Shown in pieces: positions 1-9,560 of a stretch of 64,000 nt of DNA (position 1 is the first letter of the stretch; each line of letters starts with the position of its first letter). Where the stretch lies: positions 108,020 to 172,019 of the forward strand of contig CALGIG010000063.1 in NCBI GenBank assembly GCA_937915865.1, given 5' to 3'. The notes under the pieces are model-generated. The model saw only the letters and a list, made by a program, of their open reading frames with translations, was not told the DNA's origin and ran no database searches. A program made the position numbers and the translations under genes. Source of the DNA: an uncultured Prolixibacteraceae bacterium. GTDB lineage: Bacteria; Bacteroidota; Bacteroidia; Bacteroidales; Prolixibacteraceae.

Positions 1-216
1 TAAAATTTCTTCCGGGTTTTGTTCATATCCCTGAAGCAAAAACTGCATCGATTTGGCTACTCGCATCGGTGTTCGGGTTAATCCTTCGCGAGCAGTATCT
101 TCGCCAAGAAGTTCAATAATTTGCTTAAAATGTTCGCTTAATTTGGCTGTTGTTTCCGAGTCGAACTGCTCAATTTTGCGATAGGTTCCGTCTTTTCCGT
201 TCAAAGTAAATTCCAT
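1..216 (-). CDS. folE: GTP cyclohydrolase I, N-terminal part (cut by window edge)
   Basis: The first 72 codons read on the minus strand from an ATG at 216. The translation contains EDTAREGLTRTP followed by a run ending in FLLQGYEQNPEEIL, which is the characteristic N-terminal helix region of GTP cyclohydrolase I, the enzyme that converts GTP to dihydroneopterin triphosphate in folate/pterin synthesis. The catalytic zinc and histidine residues lie beyond the window edge and cannot be checked. The start is preceded by GGAGAACC, an unusually good purine-rich leader for this genome. The next gene on the same strand (YaaA-like) lies upstream with a 124-bp gap, so co-transcription is possible but not shown. 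Confidence 0.9.
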   Translation of the reverse strand, partial: MEFTLNGKDGTYRKIEQFDSETTAKLSEHFKQIIELLGEDTAREGLTRTPMRVAKSMQFLLQGYEQNPEEIL

Positions 217-340
217 TTGGTTCTCCTTTCTGTAGGTCTTAACCTTTGCTGGCAAAGTTAAGAACTTAGCCTAAACTGACAGATGCAAAGCCAATTTTAT
301 CTTTATTCTTTCATATCCAGTTAATATCGATCGTATTACA

Positions 341-1105
341 TTATCTGGTAAAAACCCAATCGTTTTCTCCAGAATGTTGGTTGTTGAAATAATACCCTTC
401 AACATCAAATGCTTTTAGTTCTTCTGGGTTCGAAATATTGTTTTCAATAATAAAACGGCTCATCTGCCCACGGGCACGCTTGGCAAAAAACGAAACCATT
501 TGGTATTTGCCGTTTTTATTTTCTTTGAACGAAGGTGTTATAATTCTGGCCTTTATCTTTTTTGCATCAATTGCGTTGAAATATTCGTTCGATGCCAGGT
601 TGATTAATATTTTCTGATCGTATTGTGCCAGTTCTTCATTCAATTTTGTGGTGATTTTGGTTTTCCAAAAATCGTACAAATTCTTTTTACCAGCAACCGA
701 CAGATTGGTTCCCATTTCTAACCGGTAAGGCTGAATGCGGTCGAGCGGCTTCAATAGACCATATAAACCTGAAAGAATACGCAACTTTTCCTGTGCAATG
801 ATGAATTCTGCTTCGGTGAATGTTTCGGCTTTCAATCCCTGGTAAACATCTCCATTGAACATGAGTACAGATTGCCACGAATTTTCATCCGTAAATTCGG
901 GAGTCCAGGTCTGAAATCGCTGAAAATTCAATTCGGCTAGTTTGGGCGAAATATCCATTAATTCAGCTAATTGAGCTGGTTTTTTCTTTTTCAGTACCGA
1001 AACAATCTTAACGGCTTCCGGCAGAAAATCGATTTTAGAATACTGTGCAAAATTTACCGGACATTTGTTGTACAATGTTTTGGCTGGCGAAATAACAACA
1101 ATCAT
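341..1105 (-). CDS. yaaA: YaaA family peroxide stress protein (DUF328)
   Basis: A 254-aa protein beginning MIVVISPAKTL, the signature start of the YaaA family, which in E. coli limits damage from hydrogen peroxide by lowering free iron. Other family hallmarks seen are the LSGLYGLLKPLD segment, NLASNEYF, and the C-terminal FFAKRARGQMSRF block. The open frame extends upstream to 1222, but the extra residues are hydrophobic and unlike the family, so the ATG at 1105 is preferred. It is cytosolic, with no signal peptide. It sits between folE and the end of the glucan PUL on the same strand; no functional link is evident. Confidence 0.93.
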   Translation of the reverse strand: MIVVISPAKTLYNKCPVNFAQYSKIDFLPEAVKIVSVLKKKKPAQLAELMDISPKLAELNFQRFQTWTPEFTDENSWQSVLMFNGDVYQGLKAETFTEAEFIIAQEKLRILSGLYGLLKPLDRIQPYRLEMGTNLSVAGKKNLYDFWKTKITTKLNEELAQYDQKILINLASNEYFNAIDAKKIKARIITPSFKENKNGKYQMVSFFAKRARGQMSRFIIENNISNPEELKAFDVEGYYFNNQHSGENDWVFTR

Positions 1106-1252
1106 GGTTATTAATTTAGTTTGGCTATAAAACAAATATAGAAAATCAAAGTTGAATGCCAGGCAGATTTGGACACAGAATAAAAAAAGAGCAGAAAATG
1201 AGTTCATTTCATGCTCCGGCATTGGTTTTATTTTTGTTTGTGGTATGCGCAG

Positions 1253-1744
1253 TTACCAAATGTAAGTACCAACAGCTCCTTGCGGAAGCGTTGCTGAAAA
1301 TTCACTGTTTTGGTACTTAACTCTAGATTTTTGAGCTGTTTTGTTATCGTTAATGACAATCAATGTCAATTTTCCTCCTGAAGTTTTGAATGCTACATTT
1401 GGCAGATTTTCAGGTAAATTAGAGTCGATCCTGACAGAACCAGGGCGAACAAATTTGACTGCGCGAGCCAAAATGTAGTAGGCCGGATTGCGTGTTATAT
1501 TGTTGCCGTAGATTGTTATTGTGGCGAGGCACTGATTGCAACCGCCATCGTCGGTATGTGGATCATATTTGGGGTCGGAGGCCATGTTCCATTCGAGCAC
1601 ATTGCGGCACCAGTTGCGTGTTCTTTCAATTATGAGTGTTCGCACGTGCCACGAAAGGTCGCCAGCCAGATTGCCAGGTGCACCAACCCATTGTTCGGTG
1701 AAATAAAGATTTTTGTTTGGGTGAGCTGCGTGAACTTTACTCAA
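1253..1744 (-). pseudogene. Truncated GH30 family glycosidase (C-terminal remnant)
   Basis: About 163 codons that match only the C-terminal third of a GH30 glucosylceramidase/beta-1,6-glucanase. The fragment holds the nucleophile-region motif YFTEQW (Glu at about residue 17), then NVLEWNMASDP, and the C-terminal beta-sandwich. The N-terminal barrel with the acid/base Asn-Glu-Pro motif is missing and there is no signal peptide. The frame begins directly after the TAG stop of the GH16 gene and in the same reading frame, with TTG as the only start-like codon at the boundary, so independent translation is doubtful. GH30 enzymes commonly accompany GH16 in laminarin PULs, where they remove beta-1,6 branches. 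It is probably a deletion product; an assembly error is the alternative. Confidence 0.8.
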
Positions 1745-3106
1745 CTAATTTTGCCGAAAAACCCGGACGTAATCTACCACACAACTGAGCGGAAGCGCTG
1801 ATTCATCAACACCCTGCATGCCGCCCCAACTGCCTCCCCAGGCGAGATTGAGAATGATATAATATGGTTTGTCATACGGCCAGTTGAAGACCCCTTTATT
1901 ATCATTGTTGTATGTTAGTTGTACTTTACCGTCTACATAGGTTGTTATTCTTTGTGATGTCCACTCTATGCCGTAAGTATGAAATTCGCCTTCCGCTTTT
2001 TCAATGGTCATAGCATGTGTTACCTGAGTGCCATTGGTATGATTATGCCCTTCGGCATGAAGACTGGATGACACTTCATTGGGCACAACACCCACTTCTT
2101 CCATAATATCTATTTCTCCACACTTCGGCCATGGGTTGATTGAGAAATCGTTGTTTGCAGGCATCATCCAAAAAGCCGGCCAGGTCCCTTTACCTTTGGG
2201 CAGCATCATGCGGGCTTCTATATAACCGTATTGCCATCCCTGAGCTACTTGTGCATAAACCCGGCCCGAATAAACACTTCCTCCTGATTTAAAGCAGTGG
2301 ATGCGCAATTTTCCATCAGAGAGTTCGGTGACGCGTTGTCCATTGTAGACGCCGTCAACGTAATTCTGCAACTCGTTATTCACCCATCCGGCTTTCTGTA
2401 CTTCGTGCGTCCAGTCAGTCTTGTTGAGTTCGGTTCCTTGATTAAATTCATCGTGCCAAATCAGTTTGTATCCTTCACGATCAGAAATATCTGTTATTTC
2501 AACTGATTCCTGATAAATAGTGACAACCGCAGTTTCGCCGCCAGCAATAATTGTAACTTCTCCGGTGCGGGTTTTCGTTTCAGCAGAAGGGGTGGTGGTT
2601 ATAGTAAGCGAACCGTCGTTGATACGGCTGGCAATTATCCAGTTTTTGCTGGCTGTGGCTGTCCAATCCTTGTATCCCGAAATTATGAGTGAGTAGTTTT
2701 CACCACCCGATTTGGTCATTATTTTAGACTCGGATATCCGGAGCGCTGCAGCCTGTTCTATGGTTATTTTCTGGCTTTTCGTACCCGAGCTAACCAGTAC
2801 GCTTGCCGAACGTGCATCACCATTATTGGGCTGTACAACGATGGACAATTTACCTTTAGGCGTTGACGAGCCGGTTGCGGTTGCCGTAATCCAGTCGATG
2901 TTTGGTGTGGCCGCCCATTTTTCGCCTGTTGTGGCTACATCAACTGAATAGGTTCCGCCTTTTGTCGGTACGTCAATGGCCGACTGCGATAATGTGATGG
3001 CAACCTCTGTCTGTCCGTCGGTGTTTTCTTCGTCGCCAACCCCTCCTCCACATGCAGTTGTTATCAGTACACAAAATAATAGCATTAATGAATTTATCTT
3101 CATCAA
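1745..3106 (-). CDS. BACON-domain GH16 endo-beta-glucanase lipoprotein (laminarinase-like)
   Basis: A 453-aa outer-surface lipoprotein with a lipobox ending TTAC at residue 19. Residues about 35-120 and 121-200 form two BACON-type Ig-like modules, followed by a GH16 catalytic domain from about 212 (YKLIWHDEF) to the end (VDYVRVF). The catalytic signature GEIDIMEEVG is intact, with Glu331 as probable nucleophile, Asp333 and Glu336 as acid/base. GH16 enzymes cut beta-1,3 or mixed beta-1,3/1,4 glucans, and the PUL context favours laminarin. It is the fourth gene of the minus-strand operon after susC, susD and the PKD lipoprotein. It ends with TAG immediately before the GH30 remnant. Confidence 0.92.
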   Translation of the reverse strand: MMKINSLMLLFCVLITTACGGGVGDEENTDGQTEVAITLSQSAIDVPTKGGTYSVDVATTGEKWAATPNIDWITATATGSSTPKGKLSIVVQPNNGDARSASVLVSSGTKSQKITIEQAAALRISESKIMTKSGGENYSLIISGYKDWTATASKNWIIASRINDGSLTITTTPSAETKTRTGEVTIIAGGETAVVTIYQESVEITDISDREGYKLIWHDEFNQGTELNKTDWTHEVQKAGWVNNELQNYVDGVYNGQRVTELSDGKLRIHCFKSGGSVYSGRVYAQVAQGWQYGYIEARMMLPKGKGTWPAFWMMPANNDFSINPWPKCGEIDIMEEVGVVPNEVSSSLHAEGHNHTNGTQVTHAMTIEKAEGEFHTYGIEWTSQRITTYVDGKVQLTYNNDNKGVFNWPYDKPYYIILNLAWGGSWGGMQGVDESALPLSCVVDYVRVFRQN

Positions 3107-3126
3107 TATTCAAATTAGGAATTAAA

Positions 3127-3170
3127 GAAAAGCCACCTCTCCCTAAACTAGAAGGAAGAAGTGGCTTTTT
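3127..3170 (-). terminator. Hairpin between glycan-binding lipoprotein and GH16
   Basis: AAAAGCCAC (3128-3136) pairs with GTGGCTTTT (3161-3169) across a 24-base loop. On the minus strand the element follows the PKD lipoprotein and precedes GH16. It may act as a partial terminator or mRNA 3'-end stabiliser that makes susC/susD/lipoprotein transcripts more abundant than the enzyme transcript; that role is inferred. Confidence 0.5.
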
Positions 3171-3184
3171 GGTATAAAAGTAGC

Positions 3185-4537
3185 TTATTTCTTAATCAGG
3201 GTTATGCTGCCGATAGTAAATTCGGTGCCTTCCTTGCAGCCGCCAAAGTCAAATATCAGCTTAAGTTTTGAAGAAGCACCTCCTGAAAGTTTTTGGTTGG
3301 TAAACTTAATAACTTTAATTTCACCAGCTTTAAACTGAACGCCATGCTTTTCGAATAAATAGTTGCTATCGCTTTCCTGTGAAGAGAGCTTTATAATGGC
3401 GGGGCTGTCCTTGCTAGCCATTACTACGCAAGAAAAATCGACCACATCGTCGGCTCCAAGGGCTAAAGATTTGGTATTGAACGAGTTTTGAGCCTGCCAT
3501 TCAGCGGCGGTGGCAGATTTGGCTGTAATTGTATAAACATTATTGTTCTGCTCAAAGTCAGGGTTGCCAACCTGCGACCAGTTCGCGTCAGCCCACCAGA
3601 AACCCATCGTGTAGTCTTTGTTCTTGTCCACAGCCTTCCAAAGGTTATTGGCTGAATCGTAATCCAACGGAGCTACATTGGCATCGTTGTGTTCGGTTAA
3701 GGTGATGTTGTAAATAGACACGTTGGTATTTGCCGGGCTTCCACCAAAATCAAATGTTATCTTCACATTTCCATCGAAACCAGCAAGGGCCGAACCTGCT
3801 ACCACTTTCATTTCGTCTGCCGCAAGAGATACGTTGTGATTGGCCAGGAAGAAATAAGTATTATCGTCGCCGACCTTGCTTACCTTTACAGTGGCAGCAG
3901 GGATGTCGTTGGTTGCCTTGATGGCAACCGAAAAATCATAGCTCTTACCCGATGAGATAGCAATATTGGTGACGAAATGCACCTGATTTTGCCACTGGAG
4001 AACCGTTGCTTTATCAAAAACGAGATCTAGTTTTTGATTTCCGGTTGCAGTATAAGCTGGATTGGCATATTGTGACCAATTGGCATCAGCATAGTAGAAT
4101 TCATTAGTGAATGTGGCTGTTTTAAACAAGTTGTCGCTACTATCGAAATTAAAGCCTGGCCAAGCGAATCCCTGTAAATCTTCTGCTACATTAACTGTTT
4201 GTGATACAGTAGTTTGTCCAGATTTTGTGAAGGCCAACAAACTGACGGTGTATGAACCTGCCTTTTTATACTGCTTTGTAATGGAAGCGCCATGAGCTGC
4301 TGCCGTTACCTTACCATCACCAAGGTCCCAAAATAGTTGCACATCCGAAGTGAGTTCCTTGGAGGTATTGGTAAATGTATATTCATTGGGGTTCTCCGTT
4401 GCAGCTACAGAGATTGAAATATCACTCTGTGGGACAAGCTGGCCACCCAAACTGTGATTATCAATCTCCTGAGGGTCGCAAGATGCGAAGCACAGCAAGA
4501 CTATGCCTGAAATTAAGCTATATATTATTTTTTTCAT
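3185..4537 (-). CDS. PKD-domain surface glycan-binding lipoprotein
   Basis: A 450-aa lipoprotein (lipobox CFASC at the N-terminus) positioned directly after SusD, the usual place of a surface glycan-binding protein (SGBP). Residues about 40-115 form a PKD domain (FWDLGDG, then a KKAGSYTVSL strand). The rest contains two homologous modules of about 150 residues, each starting with FDSSDNLFK or YDSANNLWK, then YADANWSQ or WADANWSQ, and ending in TFDFGG or IFDFGG. These look like beta-sandwich carbohydrate-binding modules; the repeated Trp residues are plausible glucan contacts. It likely captures beta-glucan at the cell surface for SusCD. The exact binding-module family cannot be fixed by eye. 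Confidence 0.82.
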   Translation of the reverse strand: MKKIIYSLISGIVLLCFASCDPQEIDNHSLGGQLVPQSDISISVAATENPNEYTFTNTSKELTSDVQLFWDLGDGKVTAAAHGASITKQYKKAGSYTVSLLAFTKSGQTTVSQTVNVAEDLQGFAWPGFNFDSSDNLFKTATFTNEFYYADANWSQYANPAYTATGNQKLDLVFDKATVLQWQNQVHFVTNIAISSGKSYDFSVAIKATNDIPAATVKVSKVGDDNTYFFLANHNVSLAADEMKVVAGSALAGFDGNVKITFDFGGSPANTNVSIYNITLTEHNDANVAPLDYDSANNLWKAVDKNKDYTMGFWWADANWSQVGNPDFEQNNNVYTITAKSATAAEWQAQNSFNTKSLALGADDVVDFSCVVMASKDSPAIIKLSSQESDSNYLFEKHGVQFKAGEIKVIKFTNQKLSGGASSKLKLIFDFGGCKEGTEFTIGSITLIKK

Positions 4538-4558
4538 CTTAGTTATTTTTCAGTTGAA

Positions 4559-6118
4559 TTAATTATACCCGGGATTTTGTACTAAAGGGTATTCTGTACC
4601 CAAAGTTTTATCCAATTCACCCTGCGGAAGTGGCAAGTACTTATTAGTTTCTTTCCATGTACGCACTGAGTTTGCATTAGGCAGGTTTTCTGTCAAAACA
4701 GTAGCAGCATCACCCCAGCGAACCAAATCGTAGTAGCGTTTACCTTCGCCTACAAACTCATAGTGGCGCTCAGCCTTGATGCTGGCGGCTGTTGCAGTAA
4801 CGCGATGATTAGCATTGCCAAAGGCACGGTCGCGAACCTGATCCAGACAACTCTGGGCTGATACGCCCTGCTGTTCGGCTACTCCGTCCATTACGACCAA
4901 CTCTGCGTAATTAAGCAATGTTTCGGCATAACGGTAGATGCGCAGGTTGTTGCAATAGTTCAGGTCGTTGGCGCCAGGCTTTTTATAGCCAGAACGTGCG
5001 GCATATTTTCTCTGGAATAAACCGGTATCCTGAAAACGTGGGCCGTAGCTGGCTCCCGGAACAGCAGCCCAATCGGTGATGGATCCATCACGACGAGTGT
5101 CACCATTTGCAAACATATCATAAGTAGTTTTGCGAACCGGACCGAAGCCCCAACCGCCACTAAATACTGCGGATGGATCTTTCAATTCGTTAGGCGAAAT
5201 ATAAGCCGGAAGATTAGTTCCATAACCAGTCCAGGAAGCAGACCAGTCTTTACCTTCTCCCAATTGATTCGTCTCGAATATGGATTCATTGCAGAATTCG
5301 TTTGCATTAACCCAAATAGAAGAATAGTCGCTCATTAACGTATATTTTCCACTTTTTATAATGGTAGCCATGTCGTTGGCAACTTCCGCATACTTGCTTT
5401 GGTCTTTCTGATACATCACGGCACTTGCCTTCAGCATCAATGCGGCAGCACGGCTCACACGGCCTGAAGTTGTACCACCATTGGTTGACATTTCCAATGC
5501 GCCCTCTTCACAAGCAATTGCGACATCGCTCATTATCTGTTTGTAAACATCATCAGCTTTCATTTGTGGGGCAACATAAGGAGGGCTCAGAGGCTCGGTA
5601 AAGAATACGATATTACCGAAATTCTTCCACAACATATAGGTGAAGTATGCTCTTAGAAAGTGACCTTCAGCATTATATTGTTTCAGTGTTTTTTCTTCCA
5701 ATGAATTAGAAGGCTTAATATTTGCACAGCTGATTATAACACTATTTGCGCGAGCATTTCCGGAAGTATAAATATTCCAGGTACCACTTAATGTGTGGTT
5801 TGCATCGGCAGTGAACTGAGATACGGCGTAATTCATACCTGACATTCCATCGTTGGCATCGCCGCCGCCCTTGTAAATATCATCAGATTGAATATCACCG
5901 ATAAAGACGGATGATTCGTAAGAACCGTTGGCATAAGAGTCAAACAGTAAGATTTGGTAAGTTGCTGCCAACCCTGAATTAACCGAACTCAAAGTGGCGG
6001 TGCCACCGGCAGCCAGTTTGTCAGTTGGCTCCGATTCCAGGAAACTGTCGCCGCAAGATGCCAGTATCAGTCCGGCAGCTAAAACTACAGCTACTGTATA
6101 TAATTTGAATATTTTCAT
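4559..6118 (-). CDS. susD: SusD/RagB family nutrient-binding outer membrane lipoprotein
   Basis: A 519-aa lipoprotein with lipobox LASC at about residue 22, followed by the family-typical SFLESEPTDK. Helical TPR-like regions, the segment GHFLRAYFTYMLWKNFG and the C-terminal blocks RHYEFVGEGKRYYDLVRWG and YLPLPQGEL are hallmarks of SusD-like proteins. SusD forms a lid over its SusC partner and delivers oligosaccharides; here the neighbouring GH16 and GH30 sequences suggest a beta-glucan ligand. It starts 19 bases after susC on the same strand, so the two are surely co-transcribed. Confidence 0.96.
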   Translation of the reverse strand: MKIFKLYTVAVVLAAGLILASCGDSFLESEPTDKLAAGGTATLSSVNSGLAATYQILLFDSYANGSYESSVFIGDIQSDDIYKGGGDANDGMSGMNYAVSQFTADANHTLSGTWNIYTSGNARANSVIISCANIKPSNSLEEKTLKQYNAEGHFLRAYFTYMLWKNFGNIVFFTEPLSPPYVAPQMKADDVYKQIMSDVAIACEEGALEMSTNGGTTSGRVSRAAALMLKASAVMYQKDQSKYAEVANDMATIIKSGKYTLMSDYSSIWVNANEFCNESIFETNQLGEGKDWSASWTGYGTNLPAYISPNELKDPSAVFSGGWGFGPVRKTTYDMFANGDTRRDGSITDWAAVPGASYGPRFQDTGLFQRKYAARSGYKKPGANDLNYCNNLRIYRYAETLLNYAELVVMDGVAEQQGVSAQSCLDQVRDRAFGNANHRVTATAASIKAERHYEFVGEGKRYYDLVRWGDAATVLTENLPNANSVRTWKETNKYLPLPQGELDKTLGTEYPLVQNPGYN

Positions 6119-6137
6119 TTTTCCAAAGTTTTAAAAG

Positions 6138-9100
6138 TTAGAATGTGATGTTTGCACCGATACTGATCGTACGTGATTGCGGATAAATACCTTTATCAAC
6201 ACCCAAGGTGGTGTAACTGCCAGAGGCAATTTCAGGGTCAAAACCTTCATAACCTGTAAGAGTAATCAGGTTTTCAGCAGCAATATAGAAACGCAAGCGC
6301 TGAACACTGAACTTACGCGTAAGGTTTGCAGGAAGGGTGTACCCAACCTGAGTATTCTTTAAACGAAGGTATGAACCATCATGGATGTAAAGGTCTGAAG
6401 ATGCCCAGTTCCCGTTCGGGTTCTTAGAGGTCATGCGAGGAATTTTGTTAGAAGTACCTTCTCCCATCCAACGGTCAAGAATCCATGAAGGACGGTTCAT
6501 TGCAGGGATGTCGCCACGTTGTGCAAAGTCGAATATATCATTGCCCATTGTTCCCTGGAACGAAAGGCTGAGATCAAAACCTTTCCATTCGGCACCAAGG
6601 TTGATCCCGAATGTCCAATCGGGCATACCTTTGCCAATCTTGGTACGGTCAGTAGAACCGATAGTGCCATTTCCGTCCAAATCCACAAAGCGGACATCGC
6701 CGGGTGCTGCCATGGGTTGAATCAATCCACCCTCTTTATTTATATAACTGTTAACTTCTTCCCAGTTCTGGAAAATTCCATTGGTTTTGTAACCATAGAA
6801 ATAAGGCCAAATTTCTCCGTTCTTGGCATGTACGTAGTCTCCTACACCTGAAGCCCCGGCACTTTCATAGTTCGTTTCGCCTGAAGCATTACCTAAACTA
6901 ATAAGCTTATTTTTCAGGTAGGAGAGGGTTACGCCAATATTGTAAGAAAAGTCTTTGTACTTATCTTTCCAGCCTGTTTCAAATTCAAGACCCCAGTTTT
7001 TCATTTTGCCAAGGTTGCCCATAGGGGCGCTTTGACCAATATAAACGGGTACAGGCATGGTTGCCAACATGTCTTTTGTATTCTTGTTGAAATAGTCGAA
7101 ACCAAAATTCATACGGCTGTTGAACAAGCGCATATCAACACCTATGTCTGTCTGAGTAGATGTTTCCCATTTAATGTCGGGGTTGGCCACAGCGCCAGGC
7201 GATGTTCCGTAAACCATTGTTCCGGTATTGTTTTTATTAACGATATCGTAGCTGCCGCCAAAATAATAGTTTTCGCCACCATCCATCAACGAACGGTAAC
7301 GGAAGTTCCCAATGGATTCATTACCATTTTGTCCCCACGAAAAGCGGAGTTTAAGCACATCGAACCATGAAGGTTTGACATCCTTCAAATATGGCTCGTT
7401 CCAAACGTTCCAGCCTAAAGAAAATGAAGGGAATACACCCCACTTGTTATTTGTACCAAAGTGAGATGACCCGTCACGGCGCACGGTGGCTTGTACCATG
7501 TAACGTTCTGCAAAGTTATAGTCTAAACGGCCGAAGTAAGAAGCCAGAGTTTCGTGGTTGAAGCCATTTGTCCCGCCTTCTACCCGTTCATCGTCGCGGT
7601 CGGCAATGGCATAGTTGATGTTGGCTTTACTTGGGTCGGTATCAAGCAAGTCATAGTCATAACCTTTAAGATTGCGTGTGCTGTATTTATTTGCTGATTG
7701 GCCCAATACTACTGAAATATTATGCTTTTCGGCAAATGTTTTGTTGTAAGAGAAATAGTTTTCTACCTGCCAGCGGAAACCACGGTTCATAGAACTTTCC
7801 ACGCCACTACGATCGGTATGCGACATCGAACTCAAATAATCTTCATACCAGTACCCATCATAACCCCAGAATGCAAGGTCAACGCCATAGGAACTACGGA
7901 ATTTTAAACCGGGGAGAATATCTAACTCACCGTAAAACGAAGCAACGAACTTGTCAGAGTTGTTCTTGCCACCGTTAGGGCGGTTAAGCTGAGCTACGGG
8001 ATTTGCCAATTCCTGATAACCGGTTGGAGGCAAAGAGAATACTTTGCCGTTTTTAGAAATAGCGGTAGGATGATCTGCAAGAATTTTTGCGGCGTCCTCG
8101 TCGGAAGCATATACTGGAACTAACGGAGAAAACGCGATGGCACTACCAAGGATCGAGCCATATTCGGAGTTGGTCTCGATGCTGCTACTTTTATCTCGAG
8201 AATAACCAATATTTGCTCCAGCCTTCAGTTTATTCAGGAAGTTGCGAGTTTTATCTTCGAATACGGTATAAGTTGAGTTTGAACGAACGCTATAACGCTC
8301 GTAATTTGAACGGCCATAGTTACCACCAACGATACCTTCTTGTTTGAAATAACCTGCAGAAAGAAAGTAAGTTGACCTATCATTACCGCCGTTGATGCTC
8401 AATTGGTGTTGCTCAACCGGAGCGTTGTAATTGAACACTTCGTCTTGCCAGTCGGTGCCTGCGCCCTGGTAACCGGCAATGTAGTCGGCTGAATAGCGGG
8501 GGGCATTACCATCGTTCACATCCATTTCGTTCATTATGGTCATGTATTCCTGGGCATTCAGTACTGCTTTCTTTTTCCACGGGTTCTGCCAGCCATAGCT
8601 GAAGTCATAGCTCACAGTGGCCTTGCCTGAAGTGCCGGATTTTGTTGTTACTAGCACAACTCCATTTGCAGCGCGGGCGCCATATATAGCTGCAGAAGCT
8701 GCGTCCTTTAAAATTTCGATGGATTGGATATCTGTAGGGTTCAGGTAATTAATACCACCGCCTACAGGCATGCCATCAACTATGTACAACGGATCAGAAC
8801 TGTTTACAGTGCCGATACCACGAATGCGTACTTTCGAATCTGAGTTAGGTTGCCCTGAACTTTGCGTAATTTGCACGCCGGAAACGCGGCCTTTCATTAC
8901 ATCTTCAATACGGGTAGGTGTTTCGTTTGCAAGTTGAGCCGATGTAACACTGCTGATTGCCGCTGTTACCACGCTTTTCTTTTGCACTCCATACCCTACA
9001 ACCACAACCTCATCAATATTTGTATTTTCGGTGGCTAAAACGACATTGATTTTTGATTGGTTGTTAACAAGTATTTCCTGCGATTTCATACCCACGAAAG

Positions 9101-9314
9101 AGAAGATTAAGGTAGAACTTCCCTGAGCGCTTATCGTGTAGTTTCCGTCCACGTCAGTGATGGTACCATTTGTTGTTCCTTTGATGACAACACTGACTCC
9201 CGGAATTGGTTGTCCATCGTCAGCCGATGTAACAACTCCTTTTACTTGTATCCCCTGCGCGAATGCAGCAAACGAATACATTAAAATTAAAAGAGCTAAA
9301 AATGCTTTTTTCAT
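6138..9314 (-). CDS. susC: SusC/RagA family TonB-dependent outer membrane transporter
   Basis: A 1058-aa TonB-linked outer membrane protein. It has a signal peptide (ending AAFAQG), a carboxypeptidase-regulatory-like domain (about residues 22-100, GVVTSADDGQPIPG), a TonB-interaction stretch (EVVVVGYGVQKK), and a plug domain with VRIRGIGTVNSSDPLYIVDG. The barrel continues to a terminal ITF motif. SusC proteins import oligosaccharides bound by SusD, powered by TonB/ExbBD. It is the first gene of the minus-strand PUL operon. Upstream lies an inverted/direct repeat cluster that may be the regulator's operator, and next to it a regulator pseudogene. Confidence 0.97.
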   Translation of the reverse strand: MKKAFLALLILMYSFAAFAQGIQVKGVVTSADDGQPIPGVSVVIKGTTNGTITDVDGNYTISAQGSSTLIFSFVGMKSQEILVNNQSKINVVLATENTNIDEVVVVGYGVQKKSVVTAAISSVTSAQLANETPTRIEDVMKGRVSGVQITQSSGQPNSDSKVRIRGIGTVNSSDPLYIVDGMPVGGGINYLNPTDIQSIEILKDAASAAIYGARAANGVVLVTTKSGTSGKATVSYDFSYGWQNPWKKKAVLNAQEYMTIMNEMDVNDGNAPRYSADYIAGYQGAGTDWQDEVFNYNAPVEQHQLSINGGNDRSTYFLSAGYFKQEGIVGGNYGRSNYERYSVRSNSTYTVFEDKTRNFLNKLKAGANIGYSRDKSSSIETNSEYGSILGSAIAFSPLVPVYASDEDAAKILADHPTAISKNGKVFSLPPTGYQELANPVAQLNRPNGGKNNSDKFVASFYGELDILPGLKFRSSYGVDLAFWGYDGYWYEDYLSSMSHTDRSGVESSMNRGFRWQVENYFSYNKTFAEKHNISVVLGQSANKYSTRNLKGYDYDLLDTDPSKANINYAIADRDDERVEGGTNGFNHETLASYFGRLDYNFAERYMVQATVRRDGSSHFGTNNKWGVFPSFSLGWNVWNEPYLKDVKPSWFDVLKLRFSWGQNGNESIGNFRYRSLMDGGENYYFGGSYDIVNKNNTGTMVYGTSPGAVANPDIKWETSTQTDIGVDMRLFNSRMNFGFDYFNKNTKDMLATMPVPVYIGQSAPMGNLGKMKNWGLEFETGWKDKYKDFSYNIGVTLSYLKNKLISLGNASGETNYESAGASGVGDYVHAKNGEIWPYFYGYKTNGIFQNWEEVNSYINKEGGLIQPMAAPGDVRFVDLDGNGTIGSTDRTKIGKGMPDWTFGINLGAEWKGFDLSLSFQGTMGNDIFDFAQRGDIPAMNRPSWILDRWMGEGTSNKIPRMTSKNPNGNWASSDLYIHDGSYLRLKNTQVGYTLPANLTRKFSVQRLRFYIAAENLITLTGYEGFDPEIASGSYTTLGVDKGIYPQSRTISIGANITF

Positions 9315-9452
9315 AAGATTAAGAATTTAAGTTTCAAAAAGCAAGTGCAAATACACTTTGCGACCCAAAAGTATCAGCAATAGGTAGTTTAGGAAAGAAA
9401 AACTCTACAGCAAAAATACATCAATGTATATTTTGTATTACATCAAAAATAC

Positions 9453-9503
9453 ATCAGAATTATTTATATAATTCTGATAATGAGTTATATAAATAATTCT
9501 GAT
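9453..9503. promoter_or_regulatory. Repeated ATAATTCTGAT sites upstream of susC (candidate operator)
   Basis: ATCAGAATTAT (9453-9463) and ATAATTCTGAT (9468-9478) form a perfect 11-bp inverted repeat with a 4-base loop. A third copy, ATAATTCTGAT, follows in direct orientation at 9493-9503, 25 bp after the second. The cluster lies about 140-190 bp upstream of the susC start and about 60 bp from the end of the regulator pseudogene. Its position and symmetry suggest binding sites for a dimeric regulator. ATACATCA-like octamers at 9415-9456 may be further elements. Confidence 0.45.
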
Positions 9504-9560
9504 AGGAGAATTACAATACAGCACATTGTTGTTTGTACTACAACCAATGTATAATGTGAA

